A DNA stretch of 33,923 nucleotides from Candidatus Heimdallarchaeota archaeon. Its GTDB lineage: Archaea > Asgardarchaeota > Heimdallarchaeia > Heimdallarchaeales > Heimdallarchaeaceae. Positions within the stretch are counted from its first letter, which is position 1; the number at the start of each line of letters is the position of its first letter. The notes under the pieces are model-generated. The model worked only from the letters and a program-made list of their open reading frames with translations. It had not been told where the DNA came from and ran no database searches. This document shows, one piece after another, positions 7,860 through 17,898 of this stretch. The stretch covers positions 1 through 33,923 of the forward strand of contig JAGLRO010000045.1 of NCBI GenBank assembly GCA_023136245.1, written 5' to 3'. Both the position numbers and the translations under genes were made by a program.

Positions 7860-10193
7860 TTATGGTAGAACAGAAAAATCAAGATTCATATCCTTCAAAA
7901 GTGAAACATATTTTCTTCCTGCTTCGGAATAGAGAGCCGTTCCATTTATTTGTTTGATTCTTATCTTTCTTTGTGCTTCTTCTTTCGTTTGAGTTACATA
8001 TTCTTGTATAGCACTAAAGATAAACATCAATGTGTGTGAATCATTGAATTCAGGTAAGATTTCTATGTTGTTTACATAAGTCACTTTTTCTTGTTTCTTG
8101 AAATGAAGTGCTGCAGCAGGTTCCCCATTCAAGAGTATTAATTCCGCAAAATCTGTTGGTAAGGATTTCAAGAAGAACTGTCTTATTTTGAATCTCTTCA
8201 ATAGAAAGTTCCTGTATAGAATCAATAGAGGATCATTTCTTGGCAAATATGTCATGATTACTTGATCAATGTCCTCCTTTTGATAAATAAATGCAACAGT
8301 CGATTTTTCTACATCTTTTGACGTGAATTGAACATCTTTCTCTTCCTCAATAAATCTCCCAGACCTTACTCCTTTAGATGCGATCAACTCTTTTAGATAA
8401 ACTTCAACTTGTGTGTTTGATAAACCAGTTATATTCGCAATTTGATTGATTGTCAGAGGTAGGTTAGTTGACAGGATACGATTGATTATTTCTACCCATG
8501 CTTGTTTCTGAGTATCTATACGCTTTACTTTAATATTTCGTAAAAATTTAGACTTCGACAGCCAAATGGCTTGATTTGATATTGATTTAGATTGAATAAT
8601 TTCATGAGCATTTTCCAAACGAAGTAATGCAGAAAGCAGAACTCTGTCAGAGAGTTTCAATGATTTTCTTAGTTGTTCAAAACTTACCCTTTCCTTTTGC
8701 TTAACTAGATTCAAAATTCTCTCTTCTAGAACACCTAAATGCCTAGAGGGGCTCAATTTAGAGTAAGTTAAATAATCTTCAGCTGTAATGTAACCTCTTG
8801 TAAAAGCGCCAAATTTACCAATAACAATCTGTCTGTCAATAATCATTTGATTGATCATCTGTTGCCTTCCCTGTCTTACTCTTATCATCAAGGAATTAAG
8901 AGGAAGGGGAATACCTAAGGATGATAAACCATGTAAAATCTCAGCTTTATTATCATATTGTCTCTTCTTTTGCAAGAACTGAGATGTGAGTAAGTAAGGA
9001 AAAATCTGATTCCATGAGATTAGATTCTGACTTGTTTCTGTTCCTGAAAGTCGCGAAATGTGGTAAACAAGACCAGCTGATCGTTTTGAGTACCCTCTTT
9101 GGGTCATAATGTTAGCGATTTCTACAGATTGTTTTTCAATGAGCTCAGATTGTAATTGTGGAAAAACAAGAATTTTCCCTTTGTTTTCTGAAAAACCTTG
9201 TATATTTCTTCGTATTTCTTCCTCTAGATTTGAATATTCATTGGTTTTTCTTAGATTAATAATGTGAAGATTATCTCCTTTAATTTTATAATCAAATGAA
9301 CATACAGGTTTTCCTGAAACAATAACAAGATCCTTTTGAATATCTTCTAATAGCATAAAATCTGCTGATGCCCAATACTCAGCATAAGGATCATTTGAGG
9401 GTATAATCGTAATTTCCTTCTTCTTATCTTGTGAATCGTGCTCTAGAAAATTCTGCAAATAATCCAATTCATCAGAAGAAAGAAAAGCTTCATAACTAGA
9501 ATTCTCAATGAAATGTCCTCTGATTATTTTCTTGTTTTCATACAGTTCTATGATACTTGTACTAACCCTGCCACCTGATAATTTCAACATATTAGTTATT
9601 TGAGGGACTGTAATTGGACCAAAACTCATAATCGTACGAAGAATCAATTCGGTTACAGCTAATGATTTACTCATAGTATCAGAATCTATTATTAAATTAG
9701 TGCTATATATTGTCCAATTTGTTCCATCATAAAACATGAAAACCTGAAAATTTGTTCTTAGTTCTGCTAAGATATCCATTACTTCATCTTTGGATAATCC
9801 AAAATGTTCTATTATCTTCAAACGAGTAGCTGAACCTTCATCATTTAAAAAATCAAGAACTTTCTTTGTATTCTGGTTCTTATATTCAAATTCATCTTTT
9901 AACAAACTGAAATAGTAATAAGCGAGAATCTCTTTTCCAACATAGACTAGCTTTCCTTCTTTAAATGGAGCTTGAACTAAATGCTTATTCTTGACCAAAG
10001 AAGGTATTAATGAAGCTGAGAACGTCCTCATTCTTGTGAAAAGAGATTCAGGATCTTGAAATTGTCCTATGTTATTAATCAGTGAAATCGCATGACCATA
10101 ATTTATTCCCTTATACTTCTGAATCAAACCTTGTTTCTCTGCAACATAGAGAGCTAATTGTTCAAGATTTAAGGTTACATGTTCTACTGCCAT
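7860..10193 (-). CDS. AlkZ/YcaQ-like or Lhr-CTD-like tandem winged-helix protein (putative DNA glycosylase-related)
   Basis: 777 aa; N-terminus AEKQGLIQKYKGINYGHAISLINNIGQFQDPESLFTRMRTFSASL resembles the AlkZ/HTH_42 N-terminus with a QxQ motif (Q44-F-Q46). Two winged-helix plus beta-barrel-like modules (RGHFIE...IIPSNDPYAEYW and SGRFIE...YLPRNDPLLILY). Confidence 0.6.
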   Translation of the reverse strand: MAVEHVTLNLEQLALYVAEKQGLIQKYKGINYGHAISLINNIGQFQDPESLFTRMRTFSASLIPSLVKNKHLVQAPFKEGKLVYVGKEILAYYYFSLLKDEFEYKNQNTKKVLDFLNDEGSATRLKIIEHFGLSKDEVMDILAELRTNFQVFMFYDGTNWTIYSTNLIIDSDTMSKSLAVTELILRTIMSFGPITVPQITNMLKLSGGRVSTSIIELYENKKIIRGHFIENSSYEAFLSSDELDYLQNFLEHDSQDKKKEITIIPSNDPYAEYWASADFMLLEDIQKDLVIVSGKPVCSFDYKIKGDNLHIINLRKTNEYSNLEEEIRRNIQGFSENKGKILVFPQLQSELIEKQSVEIANIMTQRGYSKRSAGLVYHISRLSGTETSQNLISWNQIFPYLLTSQFLQKKRQYDNKAEILHGLSSLGIPLPLNSLMIRVRQGRQQMINQMIIDRQIVIGKFGAFTRGYITAEDYLTYSKLSPSRHLGVLEERILNLVKQKERVSFEQLRKSLKLSDRVLLSALLRLENAHEIIQSKSISNQAIWLSKSKFLRNIKVKRIDTQKQAWVEIINRILSTNLPLTINQIANITGLSNTQVEVYLKELIASKGVRSGRFIEEEKDVQFTSKDVEKSTVAFIYQKEDIDQVIMTYLPRNDPLLILYRNFLLKRFKIRQFFLKSLPTDFAELILLNGEPAAALHFKKQEKVTYVNNIEILPEFNDSHTLMFIFSAIQEYVTQTKEEAQRKIRIKQINGTALYSEAGRKYVSLLKDMNLDFSVLP

Positions 10194-13100
10194 TTATTTC
10201 ACCAGTGATTGGACAGCTATTCCGTTTATTCTTTCTATTATGAGCGAATCAGTATCAGTAGTATAGAATTTAGGTATGGTTTCGAGTGCATTTATTACAT
10301 AGTTGAAAACGACTTCAGATTGAACCCAAGGAGCCAATACAAGGTTGTTAACCGTTGTTCGTCTCTGATTAATCTCCTTTACTTTGCATTGTGCAGCTAT
10401 TCTTTGATTAATCAAGATATTGTAGTTATCTTCAGATATGTCAAAACGTTCTGGATAATCTTCTCTTAATATTAGATTTGCAATATCATTCGGATGTAAA
10501 ATGTAAAACAATTTACTATCTTCTTTTGAAACTATTCCTAATTTTGTTTCGTCCCTCTTTTCGAACATCTCTAGGTCGTTATAATTTTCCTTGGTTATGT
10601 AATAGAAATGAATATCATTTTCTACAAATCTACCAACAAGAATCTTTTCTTCTTCAATTAAATCAGCTAAAATTTCTCTGATTTTAATCTTTGATAGGAT
10701 ACCTGGAATTGAACTTCTTTCCGCAATCTGAGCTTCAGTGGATACTCCCAAACTATTGACTATGTCATAAATATATCTAGTTCTCACTGATGAAATTTCT
10801 TCATCAAATTCCGGTATGAATGAACTTGAATCCCAATACTCTTGTGGTTCATTTAGATTATTGATTGACTTAACACTAATCATCATATTTGTTTCTAGTG
10901 CAGATAAAGCTGATTTGAGTGAAACGCTAGCTCCTTCCCATTGATTTGTTAGTTCTTGAAAATTAATATACCCTTTTTTGATCTTATTGTGAACTTCTTG
11001 AGTTTCTGGTAAGATTTTCTTTCTTCTTCTTAATCCACTTTTCCTATATCTTGCTGAAGTTAAAGAATACACTTTTCCTCCCTGATATATTATTCTTCTT
11101 TCTTCAAGGAGTTTGTTGATTATAAACACTACAATAACAGGCATTGTATCAGGAAATCTTGAAAGTATCTCTTCGAAACTGAGAAAACCAAAATGGTTTA
11201 CAAGCTGAACTAATCTCTCTTCATTTAAAGCTTCACTCTCTCTTCTTAACCACAACTTATCCAGAACGAATTTGTCTATAATTTTCTTGGGGAAGACTCT
11301 GGTTATTGATTCACCACCGACTAATGTATCTTTAATAAGTCTGAAACCAGTCTTAATGAAAGTGTCCTTGATCAAGGAATTTGTCTTAGATAAAACTGAT
11401 CTACCATTAATGTCTTCGATTTGGAGACTCAGCACACGGTGAATTTTTCGTGTATACCTTACAAGTTCTGCTGCGATTTTTTGTAAAATGAGAGTGTGAT
11501 AAATCACTTCATCATCTAATTTCAGGTCGTAGATCTGAAGATATTGACCCTTGTATAATTTGTATTCTAATGAACCAATTACTTCTCCATCCAGTAATAT
11601 TGGATCTATCAAACCCTCTCCATATACATCTCTTAGATGAATCCTTAAACCAAGTTTTGTGAATGGATCATCTCGAGCAAGAATAACTACTTTTTCATCT
11701 TCTTTGAGTGCAGTGTTTATAAATTCATGTTTTAATTTTGTAATTTCTTTGAATCTTTCAAATGTCATATAATAATTGGTTTCTCGTTCAGTTAATTTTC
11801 TTTCAATTATCTTATCTTTCTCTAGGAGAATCTTGATGATTTTCTCAATGTCACTGTACTTGAATCCTAATGTGTGTGTTAGTTCCACTAGTGATACTGG
11901 ACCTAATGATTCTATAAAATTTCGTAATAAGAATTGTTGACTTTGAGAATAGGTAGGAAGATTCCCAGAAGGAAGATATCTTGAAGAAAGATCATAAACA
12001 TTAGGAATAAACTGCCGAGGTAGATATGAATCAAATGAAAAAGATTTTCTAATAATATGTAAGGATTTATCCAAAATCATTAAACTCTCTTGAGCGACAT
12101 CATCATCTATTTCTGTAAATTCTTTTATTTCTCGTTTAGTTAAAGGTCCATATTTTCTTAAAGAAGCAAGTATTTTCTCTTCCACACGAGAGAGTTGGAA
12201 ACTATCCTTGTAAGCAACATAATAATATGGAAACATTGTTCTACTTACATATCCTAAACGATTATGACTCAATCTTCCTTGAATCAATTCATTCTGATTT
12301 ATTAGTTCTCTAATCCAATCAACATCAAAATTTTGGATACGTATTGCAAGTGAATTTAAATCTTCGATTGACCCAAAAGTATTGAGAATATTCAGTACAT
12401 TTTCTTTACCTTCAAGTTTTTGTTTGAAATAGTAATCAACAGTAAAATAGTAATGAATATAGTTCAATTCTTCAGGTGTTAGAATGATTGATTCAGGTTT
12501 TCTGCTACTGAGATTTCTTAGTAATTCTCTATCTTCTAACCTGATATATTGTGGTTCAATGCTTCCTTCTATAATCTGACCCTTCAATATTCGATTTCTT
12601 TGCTCTAATTCAAAAAGAGCTCTTGTAACCTTGTCCTCTTCAATTTTCAAATAATCAATTATTTGAATAGATGTTGAAGGACCATGAACCTTTAGATATC
12701 GTAAAACTATTTTCTTTAAACATTCCTCAGGATCAAGTCTTTTAGCTTGACTAATTAAATTGGATGGAACAAGATCTGCTGTTAAAATGTACTTCCAAGT
12801 ATTTCTTCCTCCTATAATCTCGAAATTCGATCGAGAAATAATCATCGTTTGTTCTAGTTTTTCTAAATGTGATTTGATTGGTTCAGCAGTTTCATTGAGA
12901 TCTTCAGCAATTTCTTTTGATGAAAGAGGATGTTTCTTCTGAAGTAAGCTAAGAATTTTATCATCTAATTCTGTCGTTTCCAAAGTTTTCGCATATATGT
13001 TCCAGAAAACCGGATAATCATTAATAGGGATTGCTCTTCGTTCTCCTCTTCCAATGTTTACATCAAGAATTTCTCCATTATTATGGAGAGCAAGAGCCCA

Positions 13101-15920
13101 TGCTCTAATTTGTTTGGGATCACTAATACATAAATGATAGATACTAGGAGGGACGCTTTCGATGGTTCTTATGGGAGTAAGGACTCTTATTGCACTCCTC
13201 AACTGTTTGAGAGAAGAGATAAGTAAGCTTTCATTTTTATAACTTCTGTTATCAAATATCCGTTTTACAAGCTCTCTATCGAACAATATTTCTTTTGTTC
13301 CTTCTTTGCCAAATACCTTTGCAAGAACTTGTTGATGCAATTCTCTGAGTAAAGCACTCCTATCTGATATTTGAACAATGTCTGCTACTCCAAGAAGTAC
13401 TATTCCGTGTGCGAATGGACTAGGAATGTCAGAGAGTGGAGTTATGTGATATTCAAATTCTCCTTGTTGGAGTTTGCGAATTACAGCTTTAGCATTTTCC
13501 AAATCCATATAATCTCGTAAAATCTCTCTATAGGTTTCTTTGATCACACAGAAAGCATCTTGTTCTCTTATTGTAGTGAATATTCTCCTTGCATAGAGAG
13601 ACTGTCTTGATAGAGGAACACTTCGATTTGCACTTCGTCGTAGTACCATCAGTGCTCTACTGGCTACGTGTCTAAATCTAGTTTGAAATAGCTCTGTGTT
13701 TATAATCGCTTTTTTGAGTATATTTTCTAGATTTTCAGAAGTTACTAGTTCAGGTATAAGAGTGGTGTCAATTATTTTGTCAATTGGTAGCATCAATAAG
13801 AAACCATTATCATTAACTGCAGAAGCAACATCTGCATCAATTGTTTGTCCAATTTCGAAAGCAAAAAACCTTGACAATGCATCATTTACTCTCCTACCAT
13901 AAAGTGCATGAAAAACTATATTCATTCTTCCTTGTGGATCAACAAAGGATTCTATTAGTAATCGTTTATCACTTGGTACCATATTTAAAACAGCTAGTTG
14001 CTCTTTGATATATTCAATAATCGTTTTAGCGATTACATCATCACACTGAAATGACCTTTCTATCCATTCTTTTATTCCTTCTTCATCATCATCTTGGATT
14101 TTCTGAGCAACAACTTCTATAAATCTCCCAATCTGTTGAGAAAGCTCAAAGGATCTTGGAAGTTCTTCTCCAACCCAATTAGGTATGGTTGGTCTTCGAC
14201 CAAAAGCTTCTGATACTACGACTCTTGAACCTACTGTTCTCTTGAATTGATAAGTATGACTTCCCAAAACGAAAATATCTCCAGGTGATAATCTTTCAAC
14301 AAATTTCTCTGAAAGAAACCCTATACGAGTTCGGTAAGTTTCTAGTTCAACTCTAAAATCAGCACTTTCTGGAATTGTTCCTATATTTGTATAGAAGATT
14401 AACCTAGTTCCTTTCTTTTTTCCAAATGAATTCTCTTTATGATCATACCAGATTTTTCTGTATACTTTTCTTTCCTCAACCTCTAAATTGTATCCTCCAA
14501 GATATTCGAGAACATTGATATAGTCTACGAAACTCAAATCTCGATAATTGTATGATCTTTTTATCATACTATAAGCATCATCAACATTCCATCTCTTTGC
14601 TAAAGATATACCAACAATGTACTGAGCTAAGACATCTAAACAATTGTTTGGTATTTGCACCTTATCGATATCATGGCTATATGTACTCTTTGTCAGCACA
14701 GAACATTCGATAGCATCGTCTCTGTCTGTTACTATTAGACGCCCTTTAGCTAATCGGTCAAGGGAATGACCACTTCTACCGACTCTTTGTAAGTATTTAG
14801 CTACTGTTTTTGGAGAACCTATTTGGGAGACTAGCTCTACACTTCCAATATCAATACCTAATTCTAAAGACGTTGAAGTAACAGCTGCAATAAGTTCGTT
14901 GTTTTTCAGCTTATCTTCTACATCCAATCTTATCTCCCTTGAAAGACTAGAATGATGAACTGCAATCGCTGGAGCATACTCATCCCCAAGAAATTCTTTT
15001 AACTTGAAAGCAACACTTTCTGCTCCTTTACGTGTATTCGTAAAGATGATTGAAGTTTCATGATCTAGAACAAGATCAGATAATATAGAGTAAATTCCTT
15101 CTTGTACCATAACATAGGGAGTATGAAGAAGATCTGAGACAGGGCTTCTTACAACAAGATCTAGTTTTCTTTGAGGAGGTAGGTTAGCTATGAAACAATC
15201 GTTTTCTTTTCCTTTTTCATTTCTCCCAACAAGAAATCTTGCAATTTCCTCTATAGGTGCTTGCGTTGCAGATAAACCTATTCTTGTAAAATTATTCTCT
15301 GCAATCTCTGACTGCAAATATTCTAAGAATAATGAAAGTAGAGCTCCTCTCTTATTCGAACTTACTTCATGAATCTCATCTAAGACCACCCACCTGACGC
15401 TTTTCAGATGTAGAGAAAACTTAGGAGAAGTTAGAATCAACCCTAAACTTTCAGGTGTGGTTATGAGTATATGTGGAGGTGTTTTTAGCATTCGAGATCT
15501 TTCAGCTTGTGTTGTATCACCTGTCCTTACAGCAACCCTAATTTTCGGAGTCACTATATTATTGGATGCTGCTAAATCCTGTATCCCTTGTAACGGTTCT
15601 TCCAAATTTTTTCTTATATCGTTACCAAGTGCTTTAAGTGGTGAGATGTATAATATGTATATTTGATCCTTCAAACTACCTTTCTTTGATTCAATAAAAA
15701 GCTCATTTATCGCAGCAAGGAATGCAGCAAAGGTTTTACCAGAACCTGTAGAACTGAAAACTAAAGTGTTTTTTTTCTTATGAATTGAAGGAATCGCATA
15801 TAGTTGAGGTTGAGTGAACCCTCTAGCAAATCGACTAGTAAACCAATCCTTTATCTCTTTAGCAAGAAAAGAAAATATTTCTTGTGTGGTAGCTGGTTGA
15901 TCAAGATAATGAAGGGTCAT
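10194..15920 (-). CDS. lhr: Lhr-type superfamily 2 helicase with long C-terminal winged-helix/AlkZ-like extension
   Basis: 1908 aa; Walker A SSTGSGKTFAAFLA, DEIH box VVLDEIHEVSSNKRG, STSLELGIDIGSVELVSQIGSPKTVAKYLQRVGRSGH; C-terminal half has many winged-helix segments and beta-barrel-like segments (ARDDPFTKLGLRIHLRD; HPNDIANLILRED). Confidence 0.95.
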   Translation of the reverse strand: MTLHYLDQPATTQEIFSFLAKEIKDWFTSRFARGFTQPQLYAIPSIHKKKNTLVFSSTGSGKTFAAFLAAINELFIESKKGSLKDQIYILYISPLKALGNDIRKNLEEPLQGIQDLAASNNIVTPKIRVAVRTGDTTQAERSRMLKTPPHILITTPESLGLILTSPKFSLHLKSVRWVVLDEIHEVSSNKRGALLSLFLEYLQSEIAENNFTRIGLSATQAPIEEIARFLVGRNEKGKENDCFIANLPPQRKLDLVVRSPVSDLLHTPYVMVQEGIYSILSDLVLDHETSIIFTNTRKGAESVAFKLKEFLGDEYAPAIAVHHSSLSREIRLDVEDKLKNNELIAAVTSTSLELGIDIGSVELVSQIGSPKTVAKYLQRVGRSGHSLDRLAKGRLIVTDRDDAIECSVLTKSTYSHDIDKVQIPNNCLDVLAQYIVGISLAKRWNVDDAYSMIKRSYNYRDLSFVDYINVLEYLGGYNLEVEERKVYRKIWYDHKENSFGKKKGTRLIFYTNIGTIPESADFRVELETYRTRIGFLSEKFVERLSPGDIFVLGSHTYQFKRTVGSRVVVSEAFGRRPTIPNWVGEELPRSFELSQQIGRFIEVVAQKIQDDDEEGIKEWIERSFQCDDVIAKTIIEYIKEQLAVLNMVPSDKRLLIESFVDPQGRMNIVFHALYGRRVNDALSRFFAFEIGQTIDADVASAVNDNGFLLMLPIDKIIDTTLIPELVTSENLENILKKAIINTELFQTRFRHVASRALMVLRRSANRSVPLSRQSLYARRIFTTIREQDAFCVIKETYREILRDYMDLENAKAVIRKLQQGEFEYHITPLSDIPSPFAHGIVLLGVADIVQISDRSALLRELHQQVLAKVFGKEGTKEILFDRELVKRIFDNRSYKNESLLISSLKQLRSAIRVLTPIRTIESVPPSIYHLCISDPKQIRAWALALHNNGEILDVNIGRGERRAIPINDYPVFWNIYAKTLETTELDDKILSLLQKKHPLSSKEIAEDLNETAEPIKSHLEKLEQTMIISRSNFEIIGGRNTWKYILTADLVPSNLISQAKRLDPEECLKKIVLRYLKVHGPSTSIQIIDYLKIEEDKVTRALFELEQRNRILKGQIIEGSIEPQYIRLEDRELLRNLSSRKPESIILTPEELNYIHYYFTVDYYFKQKLEGKENVLNILNTFGSIEDLNSLAIRIQNFDVDWIRELINQNELIQGRLSHNRLGYVSRTMFPYYYVAYKDSFQLSRVEEKILASLRKYGPLTKREIKEFTEIDDDVAQESLMILDKSLHIIRKSFSFDSYLPRQFIPNVYDLSSRYLPSGNLPTYSQSQQFLLRNFIESLGPVSLVELTHTLGFKYSDIEKIIKILLEKDKIIERKLTERETNYYMTFERFKEITKLKHEFINTALKEDEKVVILARDDPFTKLGLRIHLRDVYGEGLIDPILLDGEVIGSLEYKLYKGQYLQIYDLKLDDEVIYHTLILQKIAAELVRYTRKIHRVLSLQIEDINGRSVLSKTNSLIKDTFIKTGFRLIKDTLVGGESITRVFPKKIIDKFVLDKLWLRRESEALNEERLVQLVNHFGFLSFEEILSRFPDTMPVIVVFIINKLLEERRIIYQGGKVYSLTSARYRKSGLRRRKKILPETQEVHNKIKKGYINFQELTNQWEGASVSLKSALSALETNMMISVKSINNLNEPQEYWDSSSFIPEFDEEISSVRTRYIYDIVNSLGVSTEAQIAERSSIPGILSKIKIREILADLIEEEKILVGRFVENDIHFYYITKENYNDLEMFEKRDETKLGIVSKEDSKLFYILHPNDIANLILREDYPERFDISEDNYNILINQRIAAQCKVKEINQRRTTVNNLVLAPWVQSEVVFNYVINALETIPKFYTTDTDSLIIERINGIAVQSLVK

Positions 15921-15948
15921 TCTGTTATTTTTATGATTAAGATTTTAG

Positions 15949-15956
15949 TATAAATA
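15949..15956 (-). promoter_or_regulatory. TATA box-like element for lhr
   Basis: TATTTATA on the minus strand about 32 bp upstream of the lhr ATG, implying a near-leaderless transcript. Confidence 0.5.
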
Positions 15957-16018
15957 CTTCATCGTGTCAGAGATATGCGGACGGTAATACATTTCTTATT
16001 CTTCAGAATTAAGTGCTT

Positions 16019-16513
16019 CTAAGTGGATTCTGTGGGTTTTTTTCTTCCCCACTCCATAACGAATGCGGACTCACCATCACGATAATATTGCTTATACTCT
16101 TTTTTAATGTAATATCCCAGTTTTTTGTACATTTCAACAGCAGCAACATTAGAAACTCTAACCTCAAGATATATGGATTCAACATTATGTTCAATCAATT
16201 TCTGCATTCCATACTTCATAATTTCTAAACCATAACCTTTCCTTCTGTATTCTGGAAGAACTGCTATAGAAATTATATGACCCTTGGATGGATTTAATCC
16301 AAGAAACGATGAAAACGGACGTTCGATTCGAGAAAGAGAGTAACCTATGGTTTTTCCATTATCTTCACCCACAGAACATGCAAAACCATTTTCAGAGAGA
16401 ATCTTGTAGAAGAAATCAAAAGAATAGTTTTCTGGAAGACATAAGCGGTTAATCTTGATTATATCATTGATATCACCAAGTTCTGCTTGCCGTACTGTGA
16501 ATGCATGTTCCAT
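16019..16513 (-). CDS. rimI: GNAT N-terminal acetyltransferase, RimI/Ard1 (NatA-like)
   Basis: VRQAELGDINDIIKINRLCLPENY, ISIAVLPEYRRKGYGLEIMKYG, LEVRVSNVAAVEMYKKLGY. Confidence 0.92.
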   Translation of the reverse strand: MEHAFTVRQAELGDINDIIKINRLCLPENYSFDFFYKILSENGFACSVGEDNGKTIGYSLSRIERPFSSFLGLNPSKGHIISIAVLPEYRRKGYGLEIMKYGMQKLIEHNVESIYLEVRVSNVAAVEMYKKLGYYIKKEYKQYYRDGESAFVMEWGRKKPTEST

Positions 16514-16628
16514 TTAGAGAGCCTCTGATATAGAAATTATTATTCTTTTTTCAATTTTTTGATGAGTCGCTAAATTCACAGTTTTAATAATGTTCATAAA
16601 CTGGTGAAATGTTAGTAAAATTCAACAA

Positions 16629-17897
16629 ATGAATCACAGCAATAATCCAGATGAATTAGCAAGCGATATTGTGAAAAGATTCCAATATACTACTAGCATG
16701 CTTTATCATTGGATTGAGTCTTTTGGATTAGAAGAAACTTTGAATCTTTTAGAAAACATAAGAAAACCTTTTGATTCTCTATGGGTTCAAGTAAATTCAA
16801 GTCGAATTGATTTTGATTCATTAATAGATATATTCGAAGAAATGGAATTTGAGGTAAAAAAACATCCTTGGTTCGAAGACTTTATTGTTGTAAATGTAAA
16901 GAAACAAAAAATTGAAGGTGATGTACTAGAGCTACCTGTAGTAAAAGTAGATCGAGAATCAGCTTCAAATATTTCATTGGGAAAAGATGTAAAAACAGCC
17001 TCTATTACAAGCCACAATAGCTTTTTGCAAGGGGACAAAACAAGAATTATGGATTTTACTGGAAATATCATCGCACTAGGGAATGCTTTAGTTAACAGTA
17101 AAGAGATTTCTTCATTAACTCAGAGAGCGGTAGTAAGAGTAACAGATTCTTTAGGATATGTTCCACCTATAACAGAGCTGAAGGAATATAGAAAAGGATA
17201 TTTCAGCATACTTACACCTCCTCAAACAATAGGAGTAAAATCGCTGAACTTAGGTTCCAGAGATAACATTTTAGTTATATCTGGAGACAGAGGAGAAGTA
17301 GCAGGGTACATAGCTGAGTTAACCAAACACAAAAATCCAATAACTGTCGTTGCTAGAAGTCAAATGCAGCTCAAAGCGATCACAAAACAAATAGAAAGAA
17401 TAAAAACTAAAGCAATCCGAGTGATTCATTCTTCTTTTCTTGCATTTTTGAACGAAAAAAACGATATAAGATATACTTCTGTATATCTTGAACCCCAAAA
17501 CTCACGAACAGCTGTGATACCAACTTTTGCATCGAATCTTAGTTTACGTCGATTACAAAAGATGTCAAATAGACAAATCAAGACTATAACACAACTTTAT
17601 CGAAGCCTTCATACTGAATCATCAATATCCTATGTAACACATTCTCTTGATTATCTTGAGAATGAAACAGTGTTTCAGAATATTCTTGAGAAAGCCTATT
17701 ACACCAGTCAAGATTTTCCTGATGACCTAAGAAAGCTTCAAGAAAGGAAAATATTATCTTCAAGATTTTCACATATGTCAAAATTACTTGATTTAGCTGA
17801 GGAACAAGAATTATCATCCATTTATCTTGATCCCATGAAAATCAAGAATATTGGGGGATTTATTGCTAAATTTAGATTTAAACATAAATCAGCTTGA
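16629..17897 (+). CDS. PUA domain/NSUN (Nop2/Sun) RNA m5C methyltransferase homologue, predicted catalytically inactive
   Basis: N-terminus MLYHWIESFGLEETLNLLENIRKPFDSLWVQVN...EVKKHPWFEDFIVV, PUA-like middle segment, Rossmann-like NILVISGDRGEVAGYIAELTKHKNPITVVARS, LEPQNS at the DAPCSG position, YVTHSLDYLENETVFQNIL at the YSTCSxxxxENExVV position, GGFIAKFRFK at the C-terminus. No cysteine in 422 aa. Confidence 0.8.
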   Translation: MNHSNNPDELASDIVKRFQYTTSMLYHWIESFGLEETLNLLENIRKPFDSLWVQVNSSRIDFDSLIDIFEEMEFEVKKHPWFEDFIVVNVKKQKIEGDVLELPVVKVDRESASNISLGKDVKTASITSHNSFLQGDKTRIMDFTGNIIALGNALVNSKEISSLTQRAVVRVTDSLGYVPPITELKEYRKGYFSILTPPQTIGVKSLNLGSRDNILVISGDRGEVAGYIAELTKHKNPITVVARSQMQLKAITKQIERIKTKAIRVIHSSFLAFLNEKNDIRYTSVYLEPQNSRTAVIPTFASNLSLRRLQKMSNRQIKTITQLYRSLHTESSISYVTHSLDYLENETVFQNILEKAYYTSQDFPDDLRKLQERKILSSRFSHMSKLLDLAEEQELSSIYLDPMKIKNIGGFIAKFRFKHKSA

Positions 17898-17898
17898 A

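Noticed and set aside
16009-16228. 61-aa (-) and 71-aa (+) ORFs overlapping the GNAT gene
   Set aside because: Out-of-frame/antisense to a well-supported RimI-like CDS.
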